A program made the translations under genes and the position numbers. From the IMG/VR virus record IMGVR_UViG_3300025889_000778, positions 1 to 27,237 of that record: a stretch of DNA of 27,237 nt. One strand, written 5' to 3'. Positions 21,361-27,237 of this stretch are shown in pieces. Every line of letters starts with the position of its first letter. Within the stretch, counting starts at the first letter, position 1. This stretch comes from a virus. The notes under the pieces are model-generated. The model was not told the origin of the DNA. It did no database searches and saw only the letters and a program-made list of their open reading frames with translations.

Positions 21361-23349
21361 TTACCTACGATCATCTTCACGATACTCTAGAATCACTGCG
21401 TCTAGAGCAAATGGCGCGCCCGTTCCAGTAGTTGCAAATTCAAGCGAAGTAGTAAAACCTGCGCCTACCATAGGCACCGTGAATACTTTAACTAGCAAAT
21501 CGCCATAAATACCTGTGCCGTATCGGCTACTGCCATAGAAACTTCCTCCGGTGCCAGTATTTGTTACTTCAGTAGCTTGGGGTTGTACCACATCTTTTCC
21601 ATCGAAGTCAAGTTTTAATGCTAGAGTAAAGGTAAAACCTCCTTCTGGATTACTATAAATGTGTGCTTTGTACACAGTTTTGCGAAGTCTTGGATTATTT
21701 ATCGGCCAGTGAGGTGTAGCGAAAGAGGCAAATAGACCTGACCCATCCATAGTGTTACCCGTGTCCATTTCGTACACGTAGCCATCGTCATTGGCAAAGA
21801 CAGAAGTTTCCACACCTTCAAAAAAGTGGCTATGCCCAACATAAGCATTGAAGCCTTGCAATTGAGCAAAGGCAAAATTGTCATCGTCTTGGGCTTCTTT
21901 TGCCAACATAGTCGTTACAAAACCCAATGCAGAGTTATTAGCAGTAGAAGAACTCCAACCAAAAATACGATACTGGGACTTTCCTCGAATAATTATAGAC
22001 GCGTACGACGTTGAAAGCGTACGAAATGTGGAAAATTCAGACTGCACACTCTTAGACACATTAGCAAAGTTAAAGTCACCTACACGGTCCGTGGCGCTCA
22101 ACTGTCGCAAGCCATCTTGGGCTAGAAATAAAACGTCTGTGCCGACCTCTTGAATAGTATCCGTGTGAATACACCCAATCTCTCGCGTCACAGGTTGCAT
22201 ATCAAAAGTGTCAAGAGAGGAACCAGATAGCCTATAAATGCTCTCTTCAGTGAAGATAAACAATTCGTCACGAAAGGATATAAGACCAGTGATGGGATCG
22301 CCTACACGAATCAGTCCCGCTCCTGTAGCCGTCTCAAGCGTGTCGTAAGCGTAGGGGGCAGTAAAAGAGAGCATATCATCTTTTGCAAAAAACAAAGCAT
22401 TTTTGTGATTACAGACATGAGAAGCACCTTGAACATCAGAAGTCGCGCTAGCAAAAGGAATAAAACTTGTGCCGTCATAAAAGGAAGGATAGTCAATACC
22501 ATTTACCATTACAATTCGTTCAGTACCATCGTAGTTAAAACGATCAAACCTCATTTTAGTAAAGGCGGAAAATTTAGAACTGTAGAACGTAATGGCCGCA
22601 TCATCCGCAGGGGACGAGTCAAGAGCAGGGCTAATTGTGACGTTTACTTCTTTAGTGGCGGGATCACTATACGCTGCAACAGAGGACACCACGGAATAAG
22701 TTAAATCCACACCAGAGATAGTAAAAATATCTCCTGCTTGTGGAAAGTAGTCAAAACCATCTGCTACTAAAGTTGTGCCAGTCTGAGACCCCCCATCGAC
22801 TAGTGTAGTGCCATATGCAGGTTTAGAGACAAGAGTCATACCAGAGCCAACAGTTTTGTAGACTGCCGTATTTTTGGCTACAAACACATTGCTATTGTCC
22901 CATGCAAAAATGCCTCTAGCAAGGTGCTTAGATGTGGTGGTTACGAATGTCAAAGCCGCTGCATTGGCGGGAGAGCTGTCTAGTGTAGGCGTAATAACTA
23001 GCGTGTAACGATAGGCGGCGTCAATTGTGCTACTCACTACCGTGTACGTTCCAGCCACGCCAGCAATAGTGAACGTGTCACCTGCTTCAGGCTCCGTATA
23101 TACACCGTCAACTAGAAGGCTAGTGCCCGTCTGACTTCCACCATGAACTAGTACGGACCCATACGGAGGGATCATGGTGTCGTCGTATTTGACGTAGCCC
23201 TTTACTTTTTTGTAGCCGCCCTCAATCGACGGCTCAAAGTTAATCAGGCGTCTGGCGCTACCGGGTCTATTGACACCTTGCTGCAAAGGACTAAGATTGG
23301 TAATTAGCCCGCCACGAAGTTCAACAGAAAAGGTTTCCCATCCATCCAT
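21361..23349 (-). CDS. Tail tubular protein B-like nozzle (T7 gp12-like)
   Basis: The 662-aa product follows the gp11-like gene after a single base and has the opening expected of podovirus nozzle proteins: LQQGVNRPGSARRLINFEPS, then EGGYKKVKGYV. Later blocks such as FRDELFIFTEESIYRLSGSS and DVLFLAQDGLRQLSATDRVG look like blades of the beta-propeller of gp12. The protein would form the distal, DNA-gating end of the short tail and carry the fibres. It holds two related inserts of about 75 residues (64-135 and 180-255) inside the propeller. The stop is directly followed by the ribosome-binding site of the fibre gene. Confidence 0.8.
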   Translation of the reverse strand: MDGWETFSVELRGGLITNLSPLQQGVNRPGSARRLINFEPSIEGGYKKVKGYVKYDDTMIPPYGSVLVHGGSQTGTSLLVDGVYTEPEAGDTFTIAGVAGTYTVVSSTIDAAYRYTLVITPTLDSSPANAAALTFVTTTSKHLARGIFAWDNSNVFVAKNTAVYKTVGSGMTLVSKPAYGTTLVDGGSQTGTTLVADGFDYFPQAGDIFTISGVDLTYSVVSSVAAYSDPATKEVNVTISPALDSSPADDAAITFYSSKFSAFTKMRFDRFNYDGTERIVMVNGIDYPSFYDGTSFIPFASATSDVQGASHVCNHKNALFFAKDDMLSFTAPYAYDTLETATGAGLIRVGDPITGLISFRDELFIFTEESIYRLSGSSLDTFDMQPVTREIGCIHTDTIQEVGTDVLFLAQDGLRQLSATDRVGDFNFANVSKSVQSEFSTFRTLSTSYASIIIRGKSQYRIFGWSSSTANNSALGFVTTMLAKEAQDDDNFAFAQLQGFNAYVGHSHFFEGVETSVFANDDGYVYEMDTGNTMDGSGLFASFATPHWPINNPRLRKTVYKAHIYSNPEGGFTFTLALKLDFDGKDVVQPQATEVTNTGTGGSFYGSSRYGTGIYGDLLVKVFTVPMVGAGFTTSLEFATTGTGAPFALDAVILEYREDDRR
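22585..23163 (-). repeat. Two diverged copies of a ~75-residue domain inside the nozzle
   Basis: Residues 64-135 and 180-255 share GGSQTGT[ST]L, then AGD[TI]FTI[AS]GV, TY[TS]VVSS, and P[TA]LDSSPA..AA[LI]TF. Each is preceded by PYG or AYG. They look like an internal duplication of a small beta domain, with the copies at 22948-23163 and 22585-22812. Confidence 0.85.
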
Positions 23350-23350
23350 G

Positions 23351-24076
23351 CTAGTAGCTAAACACTTTTCCAGAAAGTCGGTATTTTGAACGAATTACTT
23401 CTGTTCCACGGACACGATCATAGTTGTTAATCATGATCTTTCGCATGTCCTCAAGATTATCTTCATATAATGCTTTCATCATATCAGCAGACTCTTTGTT
23501 GCTACGAAAAATATAAGCGTAGTACATAGCCTTAGCGTAAATTACATGACTGAATTTTTCAGGAATAACAGGCACATCGTTGTACGCGGAAAGTGATGCA
23601 GGGCTGCTGTAGTACTCATACGTTAGCGTGTACGCGGCGTCAGGGACTGGGGAGACAATGTATTCCTCAGACGGAGTAAGCGTGACGTATTGTGGAATAG
23701 CCCGGATGCTAGTATCCGTTTCATACTCTTGATCTATAAAGTTGTTCAGGTACTCATGGTATTCAATGTATGTTAGACGCTGGGTGTTATTGCCAATAGT
23801 GTCATCTTGCTGAATGCGAAAACTGTAACGATCCACATATTTGTAGTCAGACTGAAGATTGTATCTAGAAGTTCCAACAACCAGAGTGTCATCTTGCGTA
23901 GTATGATTCCAAGGCCACGTAAACACGGATTGGTTAATGTCACGAATGGCCTGATTTACTGCATCCTTAGCATGGGCGTAAAAGCCAATAGCAGTAGCAA
24001 AATTAGTGGAATTGAGTTCCACTTCGTTCAAAGGCCTATTAACTTGATTTACCAGCTCTAGAAAATTGTAAGTCAT
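23351..24076 (-). CDS. Tail tubular protein A-like adaptor (T7 gp11-like)
   Basis: The 241-aa protein has the size and pattern of podovirus adaptor/gatekeeper proteins. An N-terminal helix carries FLELVNQVNRPLNEVELNS; next come AVNQAIRDINQSVFTWPWNH, where internal-helix tryptophans are typical, strand pairs such as QYVTLTPSEEYIVSPVPDAA, and a C-terminal helical hairpin (FSHVIYAKAMYYAYIFRSNK). Twelve copies would sit under the portal and bridge it to the nozzle. It is the first gene after the terminator at 24109-24132 and abuts the nozzle gene. TATAGGG about nine bases upstream is the ribosome-binding site. Confidence 0.82.
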   Translation of the reverse strand: MTYNFLELVNQVNRPLNEVELNSTNFATAIGFYAHAKDAVNQAIRDINQSVFTWPWNHTTQDDTLVVGTSRYNLQSDYKYVDRYSFRIQQDDTIGNNTQRLTYIEYHEYLNNFIDQEYETDTSIRAIPQYVTLTPSEEYIVSPVPDAAYTLTYEYYSSPASLSAYNDVPVIPEKFSHVIYAKAMYYAYIFRSNKESADMMKALYEDNLEDMRKIMINNYDRVRGTEVIRSKYRLSGKVFSY

Positions 24077-24108
24077 ATTAATGGGCCCTATAATCAGAAA
24101 CAGAGTAA

Positions 24109-24132
24109 GGGGACCCTCCGAAGAGAGCCCCC
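24109..24132 (-). terminator. Rho-independent-type terminator after the capsid genes
   Basis: Read on the minus strand, GGGGGCTCTC and GAGGGTCCCC form a ten-base-pair stem (two G-U pairs) closed by the very stable TTCG tetraloop on a C-G pair. The stem is followed by TTACTCTGTTTCTG, which is T-rich but not a pure T-run. It lies in the 89-base gap between the decoration-type gene and the gp11-like gene, the same place as T-phi in T7. The rest of the gap (24077-24165) shows no open frame. Confidence 0.75.
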
Positions 24133-24165
24133 AAACCCTTGTAGTTAACGATTAGCGCGGTAAAG

Positions 24166-24660
24166 TTAAGCGAGGCGATCTCGATCAACTTCATTAGCAG
24201 TAACGTCACCAACGTCGTCAATGTCCATACAGACAGCCCAGCAGCGAAGTTTGCCAGTGAGCGTAGTGCCCGTCTGAGCGGCAATCAGCACGTCGATGGT
24301 GTCAGCCGTCCCACCAACAACCACCGGAGTACCAGCAGCCGGCTGAGAGTAGTCACCAACAGACGCAGCATCGAAGTCAAAGCCGTCAACGAAGGCGTCA
24401 ACATCCCCGCCAGTCAGACCGAAGTCCAACGCGCAGTCGGTGGACGTACCCGTATGAGCGCCCGTAACTTCAAAGCCAGCACTAAGGATCACCGTGTTAG
24501 CCGGAATGGTAAGGACCGGAATAACATCCGAAGCAGCCAGAGCCGTGCCCTTATCCGTAACAGCAGTAGCGAAATCCAGTTCGTGCTGAATGTAGTAAGG
24601 CTGACGACCATTAGCATTAGCGCCATGAGAGACAGAGGTAGTATTATCACCCAATGCCAT
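24166..24660 (-). CDS. Capsid decoration/head-accessory-type protein
   Basis: The 164-aa protein follows the major capsid gene after 12 bases and has AAGGAG before its ATG. It is low in lysine, rich in Thr, Ala, Asp and Val, and beta-rich: VIPVLTIPANTVILSAGFEV, then CALDFGLTGGDVDAFVDGFD, and a C-terminal strand set DTIDVLIAAQTGTTLTGKLR. Proteins of this shape directly after the capsid gene in aquatic podoviruses are usually annotated head decoration or minor virion proteins, binding the outside of the shell. It has two cysteines in the C-terminal strand (CWAVC). The codon choice is as biased as in the capsid gene, pointing to high expression. Confidence 0.68.
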   Translation of the reverse strand: MALGDNTTSVSHGANANGRQPYYIQHELDFATAVTDKGTALAASDVIPVLTIPANTVILSAGFEVTGAHTGTSTDCALDFGLTGGDVDAFVDGFDFDAASVGDYSQPAAGTPVVVGGTADTIDVLIAAQTGTTLTGKLRCWAVCMDIDDVGDVTANEVDRDRLA

Positions 24661-24672
24661 TATGAGTTCTCC

Positions 24673-25755
24673 TTACACCAAGTTGTAAATGGCACGAGCA
24701 ATACCCTCAGGCTTGAGGATTTTACGGCCATACAAATGCATCCCGCGAACGAGGTCGCCGAAGCTGTTGGGATTGCGGAACGATTCAACCTTGTTGATCT
24801 GCTCAGCAGTAGCAACGCAGCTAGCGTGGCCGGCAGCGATAACACCGAAGTTACTCGCATTCGTGCCACCCGTAGTAGCGGGGCCAGTACCGATAGACGG
24901 AAGGTTGTTGCTCTTGTAGACGCGGAAACCGTGCAGGTCAGGAAGAACCATACCATTACGGAGTTCACGAGCACCGCCGCCTTCATAGTTGAAGAGACGG
25001 CTGTCTTCGTCCTTAAGGATTTCGCAGAAGACCGGATCAATAACCAGCCAACGGCCCTCAGTCGGGACATTTTGCTGATCGAGGAGACGATCCATACGAG
25101 CGATAACCGTAAGAGCAAAGGCATTACCAGCAGTAGCCGACTTCGTAGCCGTAGCGCCACCGGCGCGCGGCTCAATACCAATGGACGAATTGGCGGAACC
25201 CGCCGTACCCGACGTATTGGTGAAGTCCGACGCGTCAAGCTTCATGCTAGCCAGCAGTTCGTCACTGTCGGCAGTCGAAACCGCCTTGGTGCCCGAAGCC
25301 GTGGTACGAGCCGTGTCAGCAACAGCGCCAAGCGTGGACTGCTGATAACCCGTCATGTAACCAAGAACATCCATGTCGAAGTTATCCGACAGGCTGTACG
25401 CAGCACGATTCGACGCAAGCGACTCAAAGTTCACATGAGAATGCGCCGCTTCAATGTCGTCAACGGCAAACGCAAAGTAGTTAGCCTTGTCAACCACAAG
25501 AGTGAAATCCTCATCGTCGAGGTCTTGCGGCTGAATGACCGTACCACGAGCGTACGCCTTAACCGTGATTTCCGGCTCTTTGATGATCTTAACAGAGTCG
25601 CCAAAGTTAGCAATTTCGCCGAAGTAGTCAGAATTGGTGATGTCCTGCGCGACCGACTTGGTACGGAAGGCAAGCTGCACCTGTTTGCTGTAAATTACGG
25701 GGCTGAAATTGCCGTTAGGCAGATTGCCATTACCCGCAGCAGATTGAAACGCCAT
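24673..25755 (-). CDS. Major capsid protein
   Basis: The 360-aa product is the shell protein. It follows the scaffold gene and has the features of HK97-fold podovirus coat proteins: an N-arm, KAYARGTVIQPQDLDDEDFT and LVVDKANYFAFAVDDIEAAH as in the E-loop/P-domain spine helix area, RWLVIDPVFCEILKDEDSRL, and the C-terminal FGVIAAGHASCVATAEQINK with a closing strand. The assignment rests on size, order and these patterns. It is the gene with the most restricted codon use in the window, so its antisense strand stays open over a long distance. The start has AAGGAT nine bases upstream. Expression is probably from the promoter at 25973-26000 and ends at 24109-24132. Confidence 0.88.
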   Translation of the reverse strand: MAFQSAAGNGNLPNGNFSPVIYSKQVQLAFRTKSVAQDITNSDYFGEIANFGDSVKIIKEPEITVKAYARGTVIQPQDLDDEDFTLVVDKANYFAFAVDDIEAAHSHVNFESLASNRAAYSLSDNFDMDVLGYMTGYQQSTLGAVADTARTTASGTKAVSTADSDELLASMKLDASDFTNTSGTAGSANSSIGIEPRAGGATATKSATAGNAFALTVIARMDRLLDQQNVPTEGRWLVIDPVFCEILKDEDSRLFNYEGGGARELRNGMVLPDLHGFRVYKSNNLPSIGTGPATTGGTNASNFGVIAAGHASCVATAEQINKVESFRNPNSFGDLVRGMHLYGRKILKPEGIARAIYNLV

Positions 25756-25835
25756 TTTGAGTAATCCTTAGTAGCGTTACAGATGCTAACTTCCAATAAC
25801 CACATAATGGGCGGCTAACTCGGATCAGGGTGCGA

Positions 25836-25867
25836 AGTAGAGAGGAGATGGCCGTCTCCCCTTTACT
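25836..25867. repeat. 14-base imperfect inverted repeat with GGCC loop
   Basis: Arms at 25836-25849 and 25854-25867 match at 11 of 14 positions (AGTAGAGAGGAGAT against AGTAAAGGGGAGAC), closed by GGCC. In the capsid transcript this gives a long hairpin with a G-U pair and two mismatches. No T-run follows, so it is more like an RNase III-type processing or mRNA-stabilising hairpin than a terminator. Confidence 0.6.
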
Positions 25868-25918
25868 CGGGCCTTTAGGTTAGGTAGGTCCTAAGGTATT
25901 GTAGTTGCGTTTTAGTAA

Positions 25919-25957
25919 CTTAATGTAGAGGTGTCCATAAAGGGGCTATACATTAAG
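25919..25957. repeat. 9-bp perfect inverted repeat near the capsid transcript start
   Basis: CTTAATGTA (25919-25927) and TACATTAAG (25949-25957) are perfect inverted copies separated by 21 bases. They lie within the first 50 bases after the predicted start, so they could be an operator or an early hairpin of the capsid mRNA. Confidence 0.6.
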
Positions 25958-25972
25958 CTGAGTGTAATTCCG

Positions 25973-26000
25973 GGTATACTCACAATTTTAAGAATGTCAA
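25973..26000 (-). promoter_or_regulatory. Putative sigma70-type promoter before the capsid gene
   Basis: On the minus strand TTGACA (25995-26000) is followed after 16 bases by TATACC (25973-25978). The -35 box is perfect and the -10 matches four of six. The predicted start is near 25965, leaving a leader of about 210 bases before the capsid ATG. It shares TTGACATT and spacing with the promoter at 9063-9090. Confidence 0.6.
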
Positions 26001-26006
26001 CACTTA

Positions 26007-26861
26007 TTATCGTGCGCCACCGGAAATATCGTAAACAAAAGTGTTTTTACGCATGGAATCGTGAATAGCTTCCTTGTGCTTCTCGTATTCAGCCACGGAC
26101 ATGGCCTCAACTTGCGATTCACTAAAGCCACCTTCGCCAGTCTCAGCAGGAGAATTACGATTGCCCTTGCCCACAAGAGTTGCAGCTTTAGCATCTGCAC
26201 TCTTCTTAGTTTTAGGTTTGCTTTTCTTGGCTTGGTCTGCCTTATACAAGTCAATAGCTCGGGCAGCAGCCTTAGCATCTGTATCGTTTTCATACAGAGC
26301 GTCTTGCACCCACTTAGGTTGCTCGCCAGCCCAATCGTGAAACTCGTCACTATCTCTAATCTCATCAATGTCTGGATGGAAACTAAGCAATTCCTGTTCA
26401 GCCCGTGCTACAAGCGTATCACGTTCGCGCTGATCTAGCTCCTCAAAACGAGACGAGAGAGTAGCACTCTGTTCCGCCGCCTTCTTAGAAGCCAACGTCT
26501 CAATGATGCTAGCCAATTCTGGATTGTCCTTCATCCACGTTTCAAGTTCATCGTCAGACTTAGGAACCGTCACTGACGTAGAAGCGGCACTTTTTGCTTC
26601 TAGCTCTTCGATACGTTTCAGAAGTTCCTGTTCCTTCTGCTGCGTGTGACGGCGAAGGTCTCCATAGCGCTTCTTAAACGTACGCTCTTCGGCAGAGGCA
26701 GGCTCTTCTTCCACAACCTCCTTAACAACAGGCTCCTTACGCGCTTCAAGAAGTTCTGCAAGTTCGTCTTCGTCCCGTTTGATACGATCCTCATTGGCGT
26801 AAGGCTTGTTCATAAAAGCGACACGCTTCGGGGTATTCTCAATAACCATAGCTTCCGACAT
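26007..26861 (-). CDS. Scaffolding (capsid assembly) protein
   Basis: The 284-aa protein directly precedes the capsid gene and has the hallmarks of podovirus scaffolds: highly charged, almost all helical, no cysteine, and rich in Glu, Lys and Ala. Coiled coil runs over about residues 65-92 (RRHTQQKEQELLKRIEELEA) and again over 120-160. A more ordered part holds FHPDIDEIRDSDEFHDWAGE and the C-terminus ends in a basic/helical capsid-binding type tail. It would fill the procapsid and leave before DNA packaging. The start is ATG 26861 with GGAG ten bases upstream; ATG 26849 is an alternative. Confidence 0.82.
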   Translation of the reverse strand: MSEAMVIENTPKRVAFMNKPYANEDRIKRDEDELAELLEARKEPVVKEVVEEEPASAEERTFKKRYGDLRRHTQQKEQELLKRIEELEAKSAASTSVTVPKSDDELETWMKDNPELASIIETLASKKAAEQSATLSSRFEELDQRERDTLVARAEQELLSFHPDIDEIRDSDEFHDWAGEQPKWVQDALYENDTDAKAAARAIDLYKADQAKKSKPKTKKSADAKAATLVGKGNRNSPAETGEGGFSESQVEAMSVAEYEKHKEAIHDSMRKNTFVYDISGGAR

Positions 26862-26867
26862 AGTAGT

Positions 26868-26966
26868 TTATTCTCCGTTTGTTGGGGCAACCGTAGCCTT
26901 ATTAGGGGGATTAGTAGCCAACCACGAACTGTCTTTTTCGGTGCAGTCCTTACCGTCGTTTGCCGG
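26868..26966 (-). other. Protein-like open frame without a start, probably a shifted extension of the upstream gene
   Basis: Thirty-two codons run open to a TAA that overlaps the scaffold ribosome-binding site (GGAGAATAA). The encoded residues (for example [20 protein letters not shown]) have normal protein composition, but no ATG or GTG exists; one internal TTG would give only 18 residues. The frame is +1 relative to the preceding gene and overlaps its last codons, so one base less near GGCAAAC would join them. Confidence 0.35.
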
Positions 26967-27237
26967 CTAAGCCGGATTTATTTTTGGGCCGTCCCGAGTA
27001 CTCTTTATCTTGCTCTTCATGTAGTTTGCGAGCGTATTCCGTGGCCTGCTCTGGGGTATCAAACATACCCAAGTGTTTGCCCGTCTTGATGTACGTATTA
27101 TATGCATCTTCATCAGACATAATACGCCCGTCGTCGCTCACCGTTGGCACTAAAACTTCTTTGCCCTTAATATTAAAAGAGGTAGAACGGACTGTGCTAA
27201 TAGAACCGTCAGCATTCTTCACTATTGGTCTATTATG
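26950..27237 (-). CDS. C-terminal part of an uncharacterised phage protein (partial)
   Basis: The frame is open to the window edge, so the true start lies outside; a GTG at 27222 is not needed. The 95 visible residues begin [20 protein letters not shown] and continue with [40 protein letters not shown], and [11 protein letters not shown]. This module (R-P-x-V-x-N-x-D-G-S-x-S-T-V-R, then a G-x-H-L-G-x-F-D/A-T-P-E-x-A helix) is one I remember as recurrent in phage structural and lysis-associated proteins, but its function is unknown to me. The place just before the scaffold is where podoviruses often have the portal gene, so it may be the tail of, or a gene next to, the portal. The last residues before the stop are basic (AGKRR). 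Confidence 0.7.
   Translation of the reverse strand, partial: HNRPIVKNADGSISTVRSTSFNIKGKEVLVPTVSDDGRIMSDEDAYNTYIKTGKHLGMFDTPEQATEYARKLHEEQDKEYSGRPKNKSGLAGKRR

Larger units (their letters stand above)
25756..26006 (-). promoter_or_regulatory. Structured leader of the capsid gene, no ORF
   Basis: This 251-base stretch holds no credible gene on either strand. It contains a promoter near the scaffold end, a 9-bp inverted repeat just after the predicted start, a T-A-G-G-rich stretch with CCTTAGG and CCTAAAGG arms (about 25870-25896), and a 14-base imperfect inverted repeat with a GGCC loop. It is the longest non-coding region in the window and is the natural control point for capsid production. 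Confidence 0.7.

Noticed and set aside
24080-24098. TATAGGG-containing stretch upstream of the gp11-like gene as a T7-like phage promoter
   Set aside because: Only the last part resembles the T7 consensus, the motif does not recur as a full 20-base element, and AGGG serves as ribosome-binding site.
24454-25764. Plus-strand open frame of about 436 codons opposite capsid and decoration genes
   Set aside because: The capsid gene uses few codons whose complements are stops, so its antisense stays open. No ribosome-binding site, and the product is Arg/Ser/Val-rich.
25916-25957. 13-codon ATG frame in the capsid leader
   Set aside because: No ribosome-binding site, no protein-like pattern, and it overlaps the inverted repeat.
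1-27237. tRNA genes, integrase, attachment site or insertion sequence
   Set aside because: No cloverleaf-like sequence, no recombinase motif and no terminal inverted repeats with a transposase were seen by eye.

Overview
The window is part of a tailed-phage genome of the short-tailed (podovirus, T7-like virion) type. The layout is two tightly packed gene blocks that converge and meet tail to tail at 6732-6735. Genes mostly overlap by 1-17 bases, there are no tRNA or rRNA genes, and almost no spacer DNA. The gene set (B12-dependent ribonucleotide reductase, MazG, T7-type endonuclease I, T7 gp11/gp12-like tail proteins, very large internal virion proteins, repeat-rich fibres) is what is known from podoviruses of aquatic, especially marine, alphaproteobacteria. 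The host is inferred from that resemblance only.

Plus strand, 1-6735: nucleic-acid metabolism. In order: the end of an SSB-like protein, a Cas4-like Fe-S exonuclease, a small protein, endonuclease I (Holliday-junction resolvase type), a hypothetical protein, a DUF3310-like protein, three coupled micro-genes, then after a promoter the class II ribonucleotide reductase (nrdJ). A hypothetical protein, mazG, a small protein, a second PD-(D/E)XK nuclease and a small protein resembling ribosome modulation factor follow. Together they would degrade and recombine DNA, make dNTPs and clean the nucleotide pool.

Minus strand, 27237 down to 6732: virion and lysis, read right to left. A protein running off the edge is followed by scaffold, a 251-base leader with a promoter and inverted repeats, major capsid protein, a decoration-type protein, a UUCG-loop terminator, gp11-like adaptor, gp12-like nozzle and an 798-aa fibre. 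Next come four small genes or frames, then a block of large helical proteins (992, 90, 188, 519, 1302 aa) that I read as the ejection/internal-core set. A second promoter precedes a distal group: two small structural proteins, an HNH-like protein, a GC-rich spike-like protein and a one-TM holin-like protein.

Points most worth a second look: the promoter/inverted-repeat arrangement in front of nrdJ; two places (18341-18567 and 26868-26966) where a protein-like frame lacks a good start and sits one frame-shift away from the gene before it; a 26-codon gene with a strong ribosome-binding site; the terminator in the same place as T7 T-phi; the structured capsid leader; duplicated domains in the nozzle; and an S74-like chaperone domain at the end of a protein that otherwise looks like an internal virion protein. 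I see no CRISPR array, insertion sequence, integrase or attachment site.
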